Source of the DNA: JAVBMJ01 sp031551275 | GTDB lineage: Bacteria > Bacteroidota > Bacteroidia > Bacteroidales > Rikenellaceae | DNA length: 64,000 bases | Assembly: GCA_031551275.1 (NCBI GenBank) | Contig: JAVBNX010000017.1 | Coordinates: forward strand, 1-64,000 | Direction of reading: 5' to 3' | Part shown: positions 49,348-57,525 of the stretch, in pieces | Position numbering within the stretch: the first letter of the stretch is position 1 | How the letters are laid out: the number at the start of each line of letters is the position of its first letter | Notes under the pieces: model-generated | Database searches by the model: none | What the model was told of the DNA's origin: nothing | The model's input: only the letters and a program-made list of their open reading frames with translations | Made by a program: the position numbers and the translations under genes

Positions 49348-50532
49348 TTATATGCTTTTGGCGACGGCTTGGGCCAGGGCGGAACAAGCGGCGAGTTTGA
49401 CCTCATCGGGGCGGCCGTGGATCTCCACCGGGTCGCAGACCTGGGTCAGGCCGGAAGCCTCGGCGAAATTTTGCAGGCAGCGCACGCCCCCGCCGTTCCA
49501 GCTGTACCCGCCGAAGAGGGCCAGTCGGCGGTTTTTCAGGTTCAAGTGGATCAGCTCGTCGCACAAACGCTTCATGTTGGGGTGCATCTCGCCGTTGTAG
49601 GCGCAGCTTCCCAGCACCAGGCCGTTGAATTTCCAGATGTCGCTTACCTGGTGGGAGAGGTGGGTCTTGGAGACGTCGTGGACGCGGATCTCCCCCACCC
49701 CGGCGGCCGCCAGCTCCTGCGCGATGCGGTCGGCGACCCGGGCGGTGTTGTCGTACATCGAGGCGTAGGCGACCACCACTCCTTTTTCTCCCTCGTAGCG
49801 GCTCCAACGGTCGTACAAGGCCATGACCTGCGGGGCGCACGATTTCCAGGTGGGGCCGTGCAGCGAACAGATGGCTTTGACCTCTATCCCGGCGAGCTTC
49901 TGGAAGGCCCTCTGGACCATGTTGCCGTACTTGCCCACGATGTTGGAGTAGTAGCGGCGCATCTCGTCCTCGTAGCGGCCGATCATCCCTTCGCGGTCGA
50001 TCACGTGGCCCTCGATGGCCCCGAAGGTGCCGAAGGCGTCGCCACTGAACAGGACCTTGTCGGTCGTATCGTAGGTCATCATCGTTTCGGGCCAGTGGAC
50101 CCAGGGGGTAAAGACGAATTTAAGGTCATGGTAGCCGAGGGAGAGCTCTTCGCCGTCTTTGACCTCCTGGAAATTATCGCCGAAGTGGCCGTAGTAGGCT
50201 GTCAGCACGGTTTTGGTCTTGGCGTTGCCGATCAGTTTGACTGCCGGCCAGCGGCGGACCACACATTCGATCAGGCCGGCGTGGTCCAGCTCCATATGGT
50301 TGATGATCAGGTAGTCCAACGGCTTGTCGCCAAGCACGGACTCGATGCGGCCCAGGAAATCGGAGTCGGAGCCCATCTCGACGGTGTCGACCAGGGCGGT
50401 CTTCTGATCGGCGATCAGATAGCAGTTGTAGCTCACGCCGCGATCCAGGGGCCAGAGGTTTTCGAAGAGGTGTTTGCGGCGGTCGTTGACTCCCATCCAG
50501 TGGATTTGGCCGCTTATGTTGACGGTTTGCAT
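49348..50532 (-). CDS. fprA: Flavodiiron protein (FprA family)
   Basis: Reduces O2 (or NO) to water in the cytoplasm of anaerobes; 394 residues. The N-terminal metallo-beta-lactamase-like domain has the diiron ligands His79, Glu81, Asp83 and His84 in NHMELDHAG. The C-terminal flavodoxin domain has VVVAYASMYDNTARVADRIA near residue 256. It lies 6 bases after the monomeric hydrogenase gene and may use its electrons or protect it from O2; that link is inferred from position only. Confidence 0.94.
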   Translation of the reverse strand: MQTVNISGQIHWMGVNDRRKHLFENLWPLDRGVSYNCYLIADQKTALVDTVEMGSDSDFLGRIESVLGDKPLDYLIINHMELDHAGLIECVVRRWPAVKLIGNAKTKTVLTAYYGHFGDNFQEVKDGEELSLGYHDLKFVFTPWVHWPETMMTYDTTDKVLFSGDAFGTFGAIEGHVIDREGMIGRYEDEMRRYYSNIVGKYGNMVQRAFQKLAGIEVKAICSLHGPTWKSCAPQVMALYDRWSRYEGEKGVVVAYASMYDNTARVADRIAQELAAAGVGEIRVHDVSKTHLSHQVSDIWKFNGLVLGSCAYNGEMHPNMKRLCDELIHLNLKNRRLALFGGYSWNGGGVRCLQNFAEASGLTQVCDPVEIHGRPDEVKLAACSALAQAVAKSI

Positions 50533-50538
50533 TATACT

Positions 50539-51963
50539 TTAATAGGTCTTTGATTTTACTTCGTTGATTTGCCTTGCGGCGATCTTCGGGTTGGCGATCA
50601 CGTTGCAGCCGTTCACGCAGCCCCCCTCGCAGGCCATTACCTCGACCATATTGCCGGGGCAGGACTGGGCGAAGGATTTGAGCTCCTTGAGGCTCTGCTT
50701 GGTAATGCCGTCGATCACCACGGGGCGGATCTCGGCCTTATCGCCGACCGCCTCTTTAACGGCGGAGAGGACCCCCGTGCTGACGGGGTAGCCCCGGCTC
50801 GATTGCAGGATGGCCGGGTCGATCTCCAGCGCCTCGCTCCGGGCCACGTCGATGCCTTTGGCGACGAACATAACGCCCAACTCCTCGAAACTGAGCATAT
50901 AGTCGGCGTTGGGGTCGGTAACCGTCTCAAAGCGCTTGGCCAGGCAGGGACCCACGAAGACCAGCGTGGCGTCGGGGTGCAGCTTGCGGGCCAGCTCGGC
51001 GGTGTACTGCATCGGGGTCTTGGTGTGGGAGACGAAGGGGACGATCTCCTGCGCGTGCTTGCCCACGGCCACCCGGTAGGAGGGGCAGCACGAGGTGGTC
51101 ATAAAGGGCTGGCCCTGCCGCATCTTGTGGATGAACTCCTCGGCTTCGTTGGCGGTGGTAATGTCCGCGCCCCGCGAGACCTCGATCACATGGTCGAAGC
51201 CCAGCTCTTTGATCGCGCCCAGGATGGCGGGCAGATCGGCCTTGAACTGGCCCGCCACGGCGGGGGCGACCATGGCCACGGTCTGATTTTCGCCGGTCAG
51301 GGCCTTGAGGATATCGATGATGTGGGATTTCTCCATGACCGCGCCGAAGGGGCAGCTCACGATGCAGCGCCCGCAGTAGATGCACTTGTCGTAGTTGATC
51401 TCCTCCGTTCCGTCCTCGCGCTTGGTAATCGCCCCCCCGGGGCACGACTCCTCGCAGGGGACCGGGATGTAGGCGATGGCGTGGAAGGGGCACGCCTTCA
51501 TGCAGAGGCTGCAGTTGACGCACTTCGATTTGTCGATGTGGGCCTGGCCGTTCTTGAAATAGATCGCGTCCTTGTTGCAGCTCGTCTGGCAGGGGCGGGC
51601 CAGACAGCCCATGCACATGTTGGTAACCACGTAGTTGACCCTCACGCAGGCGCTGCATACCTCGTCGACCACCGTCAAAGGCTCGATTTCGAGGGTTTCG
51701 CGCTCCAACGCGCGTTGGACGTACTCGCTCAGCGGGGTCAACTCGTCCTGCTCGTCGCGGATGTTGAAGCCCAAAAGGGCCATCAGCTTGTATCGCAGCA
51801 TGGCCCTGTCCTTGTAGACGCAGCAGCGCGAGGCCTCGGCCTCTTTGGGGCGCAGTTGCAACGGGATGCGGTCGACGTTCTGGGGGAGCGTTCCCGCGAA
51901 GAAATTCTTAACGATGCGCGTGAGTAATTCGCGGCGCATCAAAACAGCTTGGTTGACTGCCAT
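50539..51963 (-). CDS. Monomeric [FeFe] hydrogenase
   Basis: Hydrogenase of 474 residues. Multiple CxxCxxCxxxC clusters precede the H domain: CVNCSLCMKACPF and CIYCGRCIVSCPF. The H-cluster motifs are Cys292-Cys293 in TTSCCPSY, Cys340 in VGPCLAKRF and Cys445/Cys449 in MACEGGCVNGC. The first Cys of the CC pair (proton relay) is kept, so it can be catalytic. The spelling TSCCPSY/GPCLAK is that of group B enzymes. It is the fourth gene of the operon starting at 55065. Confidence 0.9.
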   Translation of the reverse strand: MAVNQAVLMRRELLTRIVKNFFAGTLPQNVDRIPLQLRPKEAEASRCCVYKDRAMLRYKLMALLGFNIRDEQDELTPLSEYVQRALERETLEIEPLTVVDEVCSACVRVNYVVTNMCMGCLARPCQTSCNKDAIYFKNGQAHIDKSKCVNCSLCMKACPFHAIAYIPVPCEESCPGGAITKREDGTEEINYDKCIYCGRCIVSCPFGAVMEKSHIIDILKALTGENQTVAMVAPAVAGQFKADLPAILGAIKELGFDHVIEVSRGADITTANEAEEFIHKMRQGQPFMTTSCCPSYRVAVGKHAQEIVPFVSHTKTPMQYTAELARKLHPDATLVFVGPCLAKRFETVTDPNADYMLSFEELGVMFVAKGIDVARSEALEIDPAILQSSRGYPVSTGVLSAVKEAVGDKAEIRPVVIDGITKQSLKELKSFAQSCPGNMVEVMACEGGCVNGCNVIANPKIAARQINEVKSKTY

Positions 51964-51966
51964 GCC

Positions 51967-52221
51967 CTATGCGTTTAATTCTTCTTTGATCGCCTCGATG
52001 ACCGAGGACAACGTCGCGTTGGCTACCACCCTCTCGCCCACCTTGACGTAGGGGGCGACGGTTCCGTCCTCGCGGTTGCAGAATTCCAGGCAGGGCGAGC
52101 CGACGATTTCGACCCGTTCCAACAGTTCGGGGGGCAGGTTCTCGTCCAGAAGCTGGAGCTCGGCCCCTCCCATCACGTAGCACAGGGTTCCCGTGCAGAT
52201 CTTTACTTCGACCTTTTTCAT
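51967..52221 (-). CDS. Thioredoxin-like [2Fe-2S] ferredoxin-type protein
   Basis: 84-residue protein of the NuoE/HoxE-like thioredoxin [2Fe-2S] fold. Four Cys residues in CTGTLC and CLEFC fit the cluster site. The start overlaps the SpoIIE-type gene by 4 bases (ATGA) and the stop is 3 bases before the hydrogenase gene, so it most likely donates or receives electrons for the hydrogenase. Confidence 0.85.
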   Translation of the reverse strand: MKKVEVKICTGTLCYVMGGAELQLLDENLPPELLERVEIVGSPCLEFCNREDGTVAPYVKVGERVVANATLSSVIEAIKEELNA

Positions 52222-53360
52222 ATGAATTGTATTTTGACCTCTTTGAGGTACTTCTCTTTCAAAATTGCAGCCAGGTTTTTAATCAGATTCCGCCGCATCT
52301 CCAGTTCGACGGGCAGGTTGGGGTCCTGGTGGAGCGGGTTGACGCGCGTGCCGACCACGAAATCGACGATGTCGTGCTCCAACAACATCTTGGCCACCCT
52401 GCCGTCGGTCCCCTTGCGGATTACCTCGCCGCCGGAGTGGTTTTCCAGCAGGTTCAACACCTTGCTCAATGTAAGCACGCCTTCGGTAATCAAATCCACG
52501 CCCTCCATCGTCGAGACAGGGGGCAGTCCGGCGGGGTCGCGGCTCAGATCGACCGTGATCTTGCGGTGCATCTCGCGGGCGAGGATCGTGGCGGTCGTGC
52601 CCCCGCAGATCAGCTTGGTCCCCTCGTAGCGGTCGACCAGGTCGGCCAGCACGGGGTCTTTGGTCTGCTTGTAGGGCGGGCCCGTGACCACAAGGATGCG
52701 CCTCGGGCGGCGGAAATAGACCGTCACGCACTCCATGTAGGCTTTGGGCGTGAACATATCGTTCAGCTCGGCCTGGGCGATCACCCGGCGGCTCAGTTCG
52801 GCGGCGGAGAGGTCGGCGTCTGTCGCGAGTTGCTCTTTACAAAAATCCTCCACGCCCTGCCGGGTCCATCCCCCGGGCAGGCGGTGGGTCCCCTTGCCCG
52901 AATCTACCACGCCCCGGTTGAACACCACGATGCGCTCGCCCAGCCGGGCGGTGAACTCACTGCGGCTGAGGCCCGGAGAACCGGTCCGGGGTTGGGTTTG
53001 CGCTCCCAGGCGCAGAAATTCGGGGTGGCGGTACTCCTCGACCAGCACCTCGCCCTCCAACCCGATGCGCAGCATGGTAAAGCCGAAGGGCGGGTTCAAA
53101 TCGGCGTAGTCCTCGCCGAAAGTTTTGACCACCGACTCCGAGCCGGCCTCGCCCCACTCCTGCGAACTGAGGGCTGCGACGGCCATCGAGCCCGCCACTG
53201 AGGCGCGCACGTTGGCCGCGATGGAAGCGCCCCCGCCCGTGACCAGGCTTAGGACGATGCGGTTGTCGGTCCTTACCTGCTGGTAGTCGCCCGGGACGGC
53301 AGATAGTCCGGGGGGCAGCAGCCTGCGGCTTCCGATCTCTGCGAACAGGGGTTTAGCCAT
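52218..53360 (-). CDS. SpoIIE-fold protein, predicted inactive as a phosphatase
   Basis: 380 residues. The N-terminal half resembles the PP2C/SpoIIE phosphatase fold: PGDYQQV at 23-29 corresponds to the usual GD region. The metal-binding segment normally SDGMGxG reads LVTGGGAS, so the first Asp is Thr41. The later SDGV-like segment reads FNRGVVDSG, so that Asp is also missing. The C-terminal half (215-380) with VVTGPPYKQTKDPVLADLV is a separate conserved domain. In clostridial H2-sensing operons an active SpoIIE-type phosphatase sits in this place; here it looks like a sensor or adaptor. It overlaps both neighbours. Confidence 0.8.
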   Translation of the reverse strand: MAKPLFAEIGSRRLLPPGLSAVPGDYQQVRTDNRIVLSLVTGGGASIAANVRASVAGSMAVAALSSQEWGEAGSESVVKTFGEDYADLNPPFGFTMLRIGLEGEVLVEEYRHPEFLRLGAQTQPRTGSPGLSRSEFTARLGERIVVFNRGVVDSGKGTHRLPGGWTRQGVEDFCKEQLATDADLSAAELSRRVIAQAELNDMFTPKAYMECVTVYFRRPRRILVVTGPPYKQTKDPVLADLVDRYEGTKLICGGTTATILAREMHRKITVDLSRDPAGLPPVSTMEGVDLITEGVLTLSKVLNLLENHSGGEVIRKGTDGRVAKMLLEHDIVDFVVGTRVNPLHQDPNLPVELEMRRNLIKNLAAILKEKYLKEVKIQFI

Positions 53361-55065
53361 CGCTTTTCTCGACGATTTGGGAGTCCAGGATCGAGTTGAG
53401 GATCGCTTCGGTGCGCGAGGCGTTCTCGCCCAGCAAACGGGCGATCTTGTGCACCGTGTCGAGGTTCTCGTCGATCACTTTGCGGGTGCGGGCCACGATC
53501 TCCTCGTTGCGCACCTGCGAGAACTGTATGTTTCGGCAGATCACGATGGCCATCTTGTGTTTCTGGACGGTGTGGATCGAGACGGTTACCACCCGGTCGC
53601 CCAACTGGATGTCGCGCACCAGGCTCGGGTTTTCGCCCTGCAGGACCGAGGAGACGTGCTTCCAGAAGGGCAAAACCTCCTGCGCGTCGACCTCCTCCAT
53701 GCCGGGGATTGCGTTGAAGATCTGCACGGCGTCCGCACCCAGCATAACGGCCATCTGGCGGTTGGCCTCGATGATGCGGCCGCTCCCCGAGACCAGGGCC
53801 ACCCCGGCGGAGAGCTTTTCGATCAGGGTGGTAAAGCGCGCCCGCATCTCGGTCAGGGTGAAGTTAATGCACATATCCCGCGAGACCACGCTGCGGCTCA
53901 GCGCTTTGGCGAAGCGGCGGCAGGTCCCGTAGCCGCACGCCCCGCAGTTGGAGCGCTGGCCCTCGGCCGAGAGGCCCAAAGCGTCCAGGGCCTTTAGTGT
54001 GTCGGCCTCGGCGACGAAGAAGTCGACCGGGTCGAGGTCGGTATCGGGTAGTCCGGGCCCCGCGTCGGTATGGGCGGGATCGGGGATTAAAGTATCGGGG
54101 GTTGCGGGGTCGGTGGCGGCGGGGTCGAGTGCGCGGGCCTGGGCCGCCGATTCCATATCCTGGCGGCGGGCCACCATCGAGCGGCGTTCCAGGCTCGTGG
54201 CCGCGCTGCCGGGGCACCCCCCCTCGCACGCCATCAGATCGAGCAGCAAAGGGGTTTCGGGCGACGGGTGGACCCGGAGCAGGTGCTCGATGGAGTCCAT
54301 GCCCGACTTGACGATCACGCGCTCCTTTGCGCCGCTGCCCCCCTCGGCCATGTAGAGCAACCCCTCGCGGGCGGGTTGGGGCTCGAAGCGGTAGGCGTCC
54401 GCCCCGGCGATCTTGTCGAAATCGATCCCCTCGTCCCACATCCAGCGTTTCAGTTCGGCGAAGGAGAGGGTCGCGTCGGGACCCTGCGCGTCCTTCATCG
54501 CCACACAGGAGGTAATGTGGACCACGGCGGTATCTTCGCCCCACCAGCGGCGGATCATCCGGGCGTGCAGATCGGCGGGGTACTCCCCGCGGGTCAGCGC
54601 GCCGATCAAGCGGGGGCGGTATTTTTTGATGTAATTCCTGACGGCGGGGCAGCGGCCGGAGATGACCAGGCCGGACTTTTCGCGCATGGATTCCTGTTCG
54701 CGTTCAATAATTTGTGCGTGGGCCAGGGCGCTCTCCGAGACGTGGGCGAAGCCCAGCAAACGAAGGGCTTCGATCAGCCGCCTCGACTCCATGCCCTCGA
54801 ACTCGGCGGCCCACTCCGGGGCCAGGGAGGCTACCACGCGCGGGGCCGACTTGACCAGCGCGCGGGCCTCGTTGATGTCGTCCCGCAGCCGGATGTAACC
54901 GTAGGCGCACTTGGAGAGGCACTCGCCGCACTCCACGCAGCGCGCGGGATCGATCTCCCGCTGGTGGTTGGACAAAACGATCGCCTTGGGAGAGCACTCG
55001 CGGACGCACCTGAAGCAGGAGCCGCACGGATTGCGTTCGATATAGAGGGCGGAGGGAGGGTTCAT
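53353..55065 (-). CDS. PAS-containing sensory-type [FeFe] hydrogenase-like protein
   Basis: 570 residues. N-terminal two 4Fe-4S clusters: CGSCFRCVRECSPKAIV and CVECGECLSKCAYGY. The H-cluster domain has Cys139 in SGRCPAVR, Cys187 in TSCVAMKD, and Cys280/Cys284 in MACEGGC; Arg138 replaces the proton-relay Cys, as in group C sensory forms. A low-complexity DPA/TP-rich linker (305-335) follows, then a further Fe-S segment NCGACGYGTCRRF, a PAS domain (about 415-500) and a C-terminal helix. It is the first gene of the operon and overlaps the next by 8 bases. No kinase or cyclase output domain is attached. Confidence 0.85.
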   Translation of the reverse strand: MNPPSALYIERNPCGSCFRCVRECSPKAIVLSNHQREIDPARCVECGECLSKCAYGYIRLRDDINEARALVKSAPRVVASLAPEWAAEFEGMESRRLIEALRLLGFAHVSESALAHAQIIEREQESMREKSGLVISGRCPAVRNYIKKYRPRLIGALTRGEYPADLHARMIRRWWGEDTAVVHITSCVAMKDAQGPDATLSFAELKRWMWDEGIDFDKIAGADAYRFEPQPAREGLLYMAEGGSGAKERVIVKSGMDSIEHLLRVHPSPETPLLLDLMACEGGCPGSAATSLERRSMVARRQDMESAAQARALDPAATDPATPDTLIPDPAHTDAGPGLPDTDLDPVDFFVAEADTLKALDALGLSAEGQRSNCGACGYGTCRRFAKALSRSVVSRDMCINFTLTEMRARFTTLIEKLSAGVALVSGSGRIIEANRQMAVMLGADAVQIFNAIPGMEEVDAQEVLPFWKHVSSVLQGENPSLVRDIQLGDRVVTVSIHTVQKHKMAIVICRNIQFSQVRNEEIVARTRKVIDENLDTVHKIARLLGENASRTEAILNSILDSQIVEKSDG

Positions 55066-55077
55066 TCGAAAAATTTA

Positions 55078-55085
55078 TACCTTTG
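55078..55085 (+). promoter_or_regulatory. -7 promoter element for DUF4294-NSS unit
   Basis: TACCTTTG on the plus strand. With 55086-55093 it makes a perfect 16-bp palindrome serving both directions. Confidence 0.6.
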
Positions 55086-55093
55086 CAAAGGTA
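55086..55093 (-). promoter_or_regulatory. -7 promoter element for the hydrogenase operon
   Basis: TACCTTTG on the minus strand, 21 bases before the ATG at 55065. It abuts the element for the opposite direction. Confidence 0.6.
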
Positions 55094-55110
55094 ATCGTTT
55101 TTACCGGAAA

Positions 55111-55686
55111 ATGAAGCGACTCGCCTCTCTCCTCCTCCTTATGGGCTTAGCCTTGGGTACATACGCCCAGGAACGGCTGCCTATTGGGGCTACCGGCATA
55201 ACCTACGACGCAGAGGGCAGGGACTCGATCCCCAACATCGGGATCAGGCGGTTGATCGTCTTCAAGACTCCCATCGACTACGTCAAATACGCCAAACTGA
55301 TTCGCAACCTCAAGAAGGTCTACCCCATCGCGCTGACGGCGCAACAGAAGCTCGACACCCTGGAACAGCAGTTGATCGGGATCACGGACAAGAAAAAGCA
55401 GCAGGAGTTCATCAAGCAGGTGGAAAAGGATCTGAAAAAGGAGTATGAGCCCGTGCTGCGCAAGATGACCTATTCGCAAGGCAAGATCCTGATCAAACTG
55501 ATCGACCGGCAGACCAACCGGACCTCGTATGAGATCGTCAAGCAGCTCAGGGGCAGCTTTTCGGCCTTCTTCTGGCAGGGCATAGCGCGGATTTTCGGGG
55601 CCAACCTCAAGGACCGCTACGAGAAAGAGGGCGAGGACGCGATCATCGAAAAACTCATTATACTTTACGAAGCGGGGCTTTTATGA
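55111..55686 (+). CDS. DUF4294 family protein
   Basis: 191-residue exported protein with a signal peptide ending near YAQ (1-20). FKTPIDYVKYAKLIRNLKKVYPIA and IKLIDRQTNRTSYEIVKQLRGSFSAFFWQGIARIFG (shown in part) define DUF4294, a Bacteroidetes family of unknown function. The start MKRLASLLLLMGLALG at 55111 is chosen for its signal peptide and the promoter just before it. It overlaps the NSS gene by 4 bases. Confidence 0.88.
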   Translation: MKRLASLLLLMGLALGTYAQERLPIGATGITYDAEGRDSIPNIGIRRLIVFKTPIDYVKYAKLIRNLKKVYPIALTAQQKLDTLEQQLIGITDKKKQQEFIKQVEKDLKKEYEPVLRKMTYSQGKILIKLIDRQTNRTSYEIVKQLRGSFSAFFWQGIARIFGANLKDRYEKEGEDAIIEKLIILYEAGLL

Positions 55687-57020
55687 TGCATAAAAGGGAC
55701 AGTTTTTCCAACCGGTTCGGCATCCTGGCCGCCGTGGCCGGATCGGCCGTCGGGCTGGGCAATTTGTGGAGGTTCCCCTACATCATGGGGAAGAACGGAG
55801 GGGCTGCGTTCATTATCCTCTACCTGGTCTTTGTGGTGGTAATCTGCTTGCCGATCATGTACTCCGAGATGGCCATCGGGCGGAGGACGCGCGCCAACGC
55901 CTACGGGGCGTTCAAGCAACTGGCCCCCCGCTCGCCGTGGATGATCACGGGGATGGTCAGCATCGTCGCGCCCATTACCATCATGGGGTATTACAGCGTG
56001 GTGGGGGGCTGGACGCTCAAGTACATCCAGATGGCGTTGTCCGGGGCCTTCTCGGAAGGGGGGACGGTCAACCCGGACATGTTGTACAGAGAGTTTACCT
56101 CGTCGGCCTACGAGCCGATCTTCTGGCACCTGATCTTCCTGAGCCTCACGGCGCTGATCGTCGTGGCGGGGGTCAAAAAGGGGATCGAGAAGTATTCCAA
56201 GATATTGATGCCCGTGCTCTTCGTCATGGTGGCCCTGATGGCGGTGCGCTCGATGACCCTGCCCGGGGCGTGGCAGGGGGTGGAGTTCCTGTTCAAGCCC
56301 GACTTCTCGAAGATCGACGGCAACGTGGCGCTCCAGGCCATGGGGCAGGCCTTCTTCTCGCTGAGCCTCGGCATGGGCGCGATCATAACCTACGCCTCCT
56401 ACATGAAGCGCGAGGAGAGCATTCCCAAGACCGGGAAACTGGTGGTGGTCGCCGATACGGGCTTCGCGATCCTGGCCGGGCTGGCCATCATGCCCGCCGT
56501 GTTCGCCTTCGGGATCGAGCCGGGCGAGGGACCGGGGCTGGTCTTTATCACGGTGCCCCGCATCCTGATGCAACTGCCGCTGGGGATGCTCTTCTCGACG
56601 GTGTTCTTTTTCATCCTGGCCATCGCGGCGCTGACCTCCGCCATGTCGCTGGTCGAGGTCATGACCGCCTGGCTCTCGGAAGAGTTCAAGATGGGGCGGC
56701 GGACGGCCGTGGGGGTCTCGTTCGTCACGCTCGGGATCATGGGGACGCTTACCTCGCTCTCGCTCAACCCCGGCATGGGGCTGACGATCTTCGGCAAGGA
56801 CGTCTTCTCGCTGCTGGATTACCTGTCGTCCAACATTTTGCTGCCCGCGGGCGGGCTAATGATCGTGCTGTTTACCGGCTGGCGGTTTGCCGAGCGCGAC
56901 CTGCGCGACGAGCTGACGGGGCCCAACGCACTCGACGGCAAGGGATTCAACAGGGTTTATTTCCTATTGAAGTACATCGTCCCGGTCGCCATTGCGGCGG
57001 TATTCCTCGGGAATATATAG
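55683..57020 (+). CDS. Neurotransmitter:sodium symporter (NSS) family transporter
   Basis: Na+-coupled amino acid importer like LeuT; 445 residues, 11-12 membrane segments. N-terminal GSAVGLGNLWRFPYIMGKNGG at residues 20-40 is the signature with the Na+ sites, and the substrate-site FFSLSLGMGAIITYASYM near residue 215 follows. Short for the family, which often has 12 helices. It overlaps DUF4294 by 4 bases. Confidence 0.93.
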   Translation: MMHKRDSFSNRFGILAAVAGSAVGLGNLWRFPYIMGKNGGAAFIILYLVFVVVICLPIMYSEMAIGRRTRANAYGAFKQLAPRSPWMITGMVSIVAPITIMGYYSVVGGWTLKYIQMALSGAFSEGGTVNPDMLYREFTSSAYEPIFWHLIFLSLTALIVVAGVKKGIEKYSKILMPVLFVMVALMAVRSMTLPGAWQGVEFLFKPDFSKIDGNVALQAMGQAFFSLSLGMGAIITYASYMKREESIPKTGKLVVVADTGFAILAGLAIMPAVFAFGIEPGEGPGLVFITVPRILMQLPLGMLFSTVFFFILAIAALTSAMSLVEVMTAWLSEEFKMGRRTAVGVSFVTLGIMGTLTSLSLNPGMGLTIFGKDVFSLLDYLSSNILLPAGGLMIVLFTGWRFAERDLRDELTGPNALDGKGFNRVYFLLKYIVPVAIAAVFLGNI

Positions 57021-57057
57021 ACTAACAAATCCAACCAACACTTAAATCTTTTCAATT

Positions 57058-57441
57058 ATGAAAAAACTTTTACTCCTTTGCACCCTGGCGTTCATATCGT
57101 TCTTTGTCAAAGCCCAGACCGATCCCCAATTCATCTATTGCGAGATCGTGGGCACTTCAAAAATGATGAGCAACAAAGTTACCATCGAGATCGATTACGG
57201 CCAGGCTACCTCTTTTTTCGCCAACAATAGGCTCCGCGGGGAGGACGGGAAACCGATGGTCTTCAACTCGATGGTCGACGCCATGAATATGCTCGGGAAC
57301 GACGGATGGGAGTTCGCGCAGGCCTATGTGGTTACCGTGGGGCAGCAGAACGTTTACCACTGGCTGTTGAAAAAGAACGTGGCAAAGCTGTCGGAAGAAG
57401 AAAAAAAGGAACTGCTGTCAACCTACAAGACGACGAAATAG
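57058..57441 (+). CDS. Small secreted hypothetical protein
   Basis: 127 residues with a signal peptide (MKKLLLLCTLAFISFFVKAQ). Residues 25-110 hold FIYCEIVGTSKMMSNKVTIEID and the closing LGNDGWEFAQAYVVTVGQQNVYHWLLKK, a typical small alpha/beta domain seen in Bacteroidetes but without an assigned role. It follows the NSS gene by 37 bases and is closed by a strong terminator. I do not recognise a function. Confidence 0.75.
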   Translation: MKKLLLLCTLAFISFFVKAQTDPQFIYCEIVGTSKMMSNKVTIEIDYGQATSFFANNRLRGEDGKPMVFNSMVDAMNMLGNDGWEFAQAYVVTVGQQNVYHWLLKKNVAKLSEEEKKELLSTYKTTK

Positions 57442-57490
57442 AACGGTCACTCCTTCCGGCATTTGCACTCTGCCGGAAGCGGCTAAAAGC

Positions 57491-57525
57491 AAAAACCGTC
57501 CCGGAGGCTATCCGGGACGGTTTTT
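57491..57525. terminator. Bidirectional terminator of two convergent genes
   Basis: AAAAACCGTCCCGGA pairs exactly with TCCGGGACGGTTTTT around ggcta. It overlaps the stop codon of the OPA transporter gene by two bases. Confidence 0.88.
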
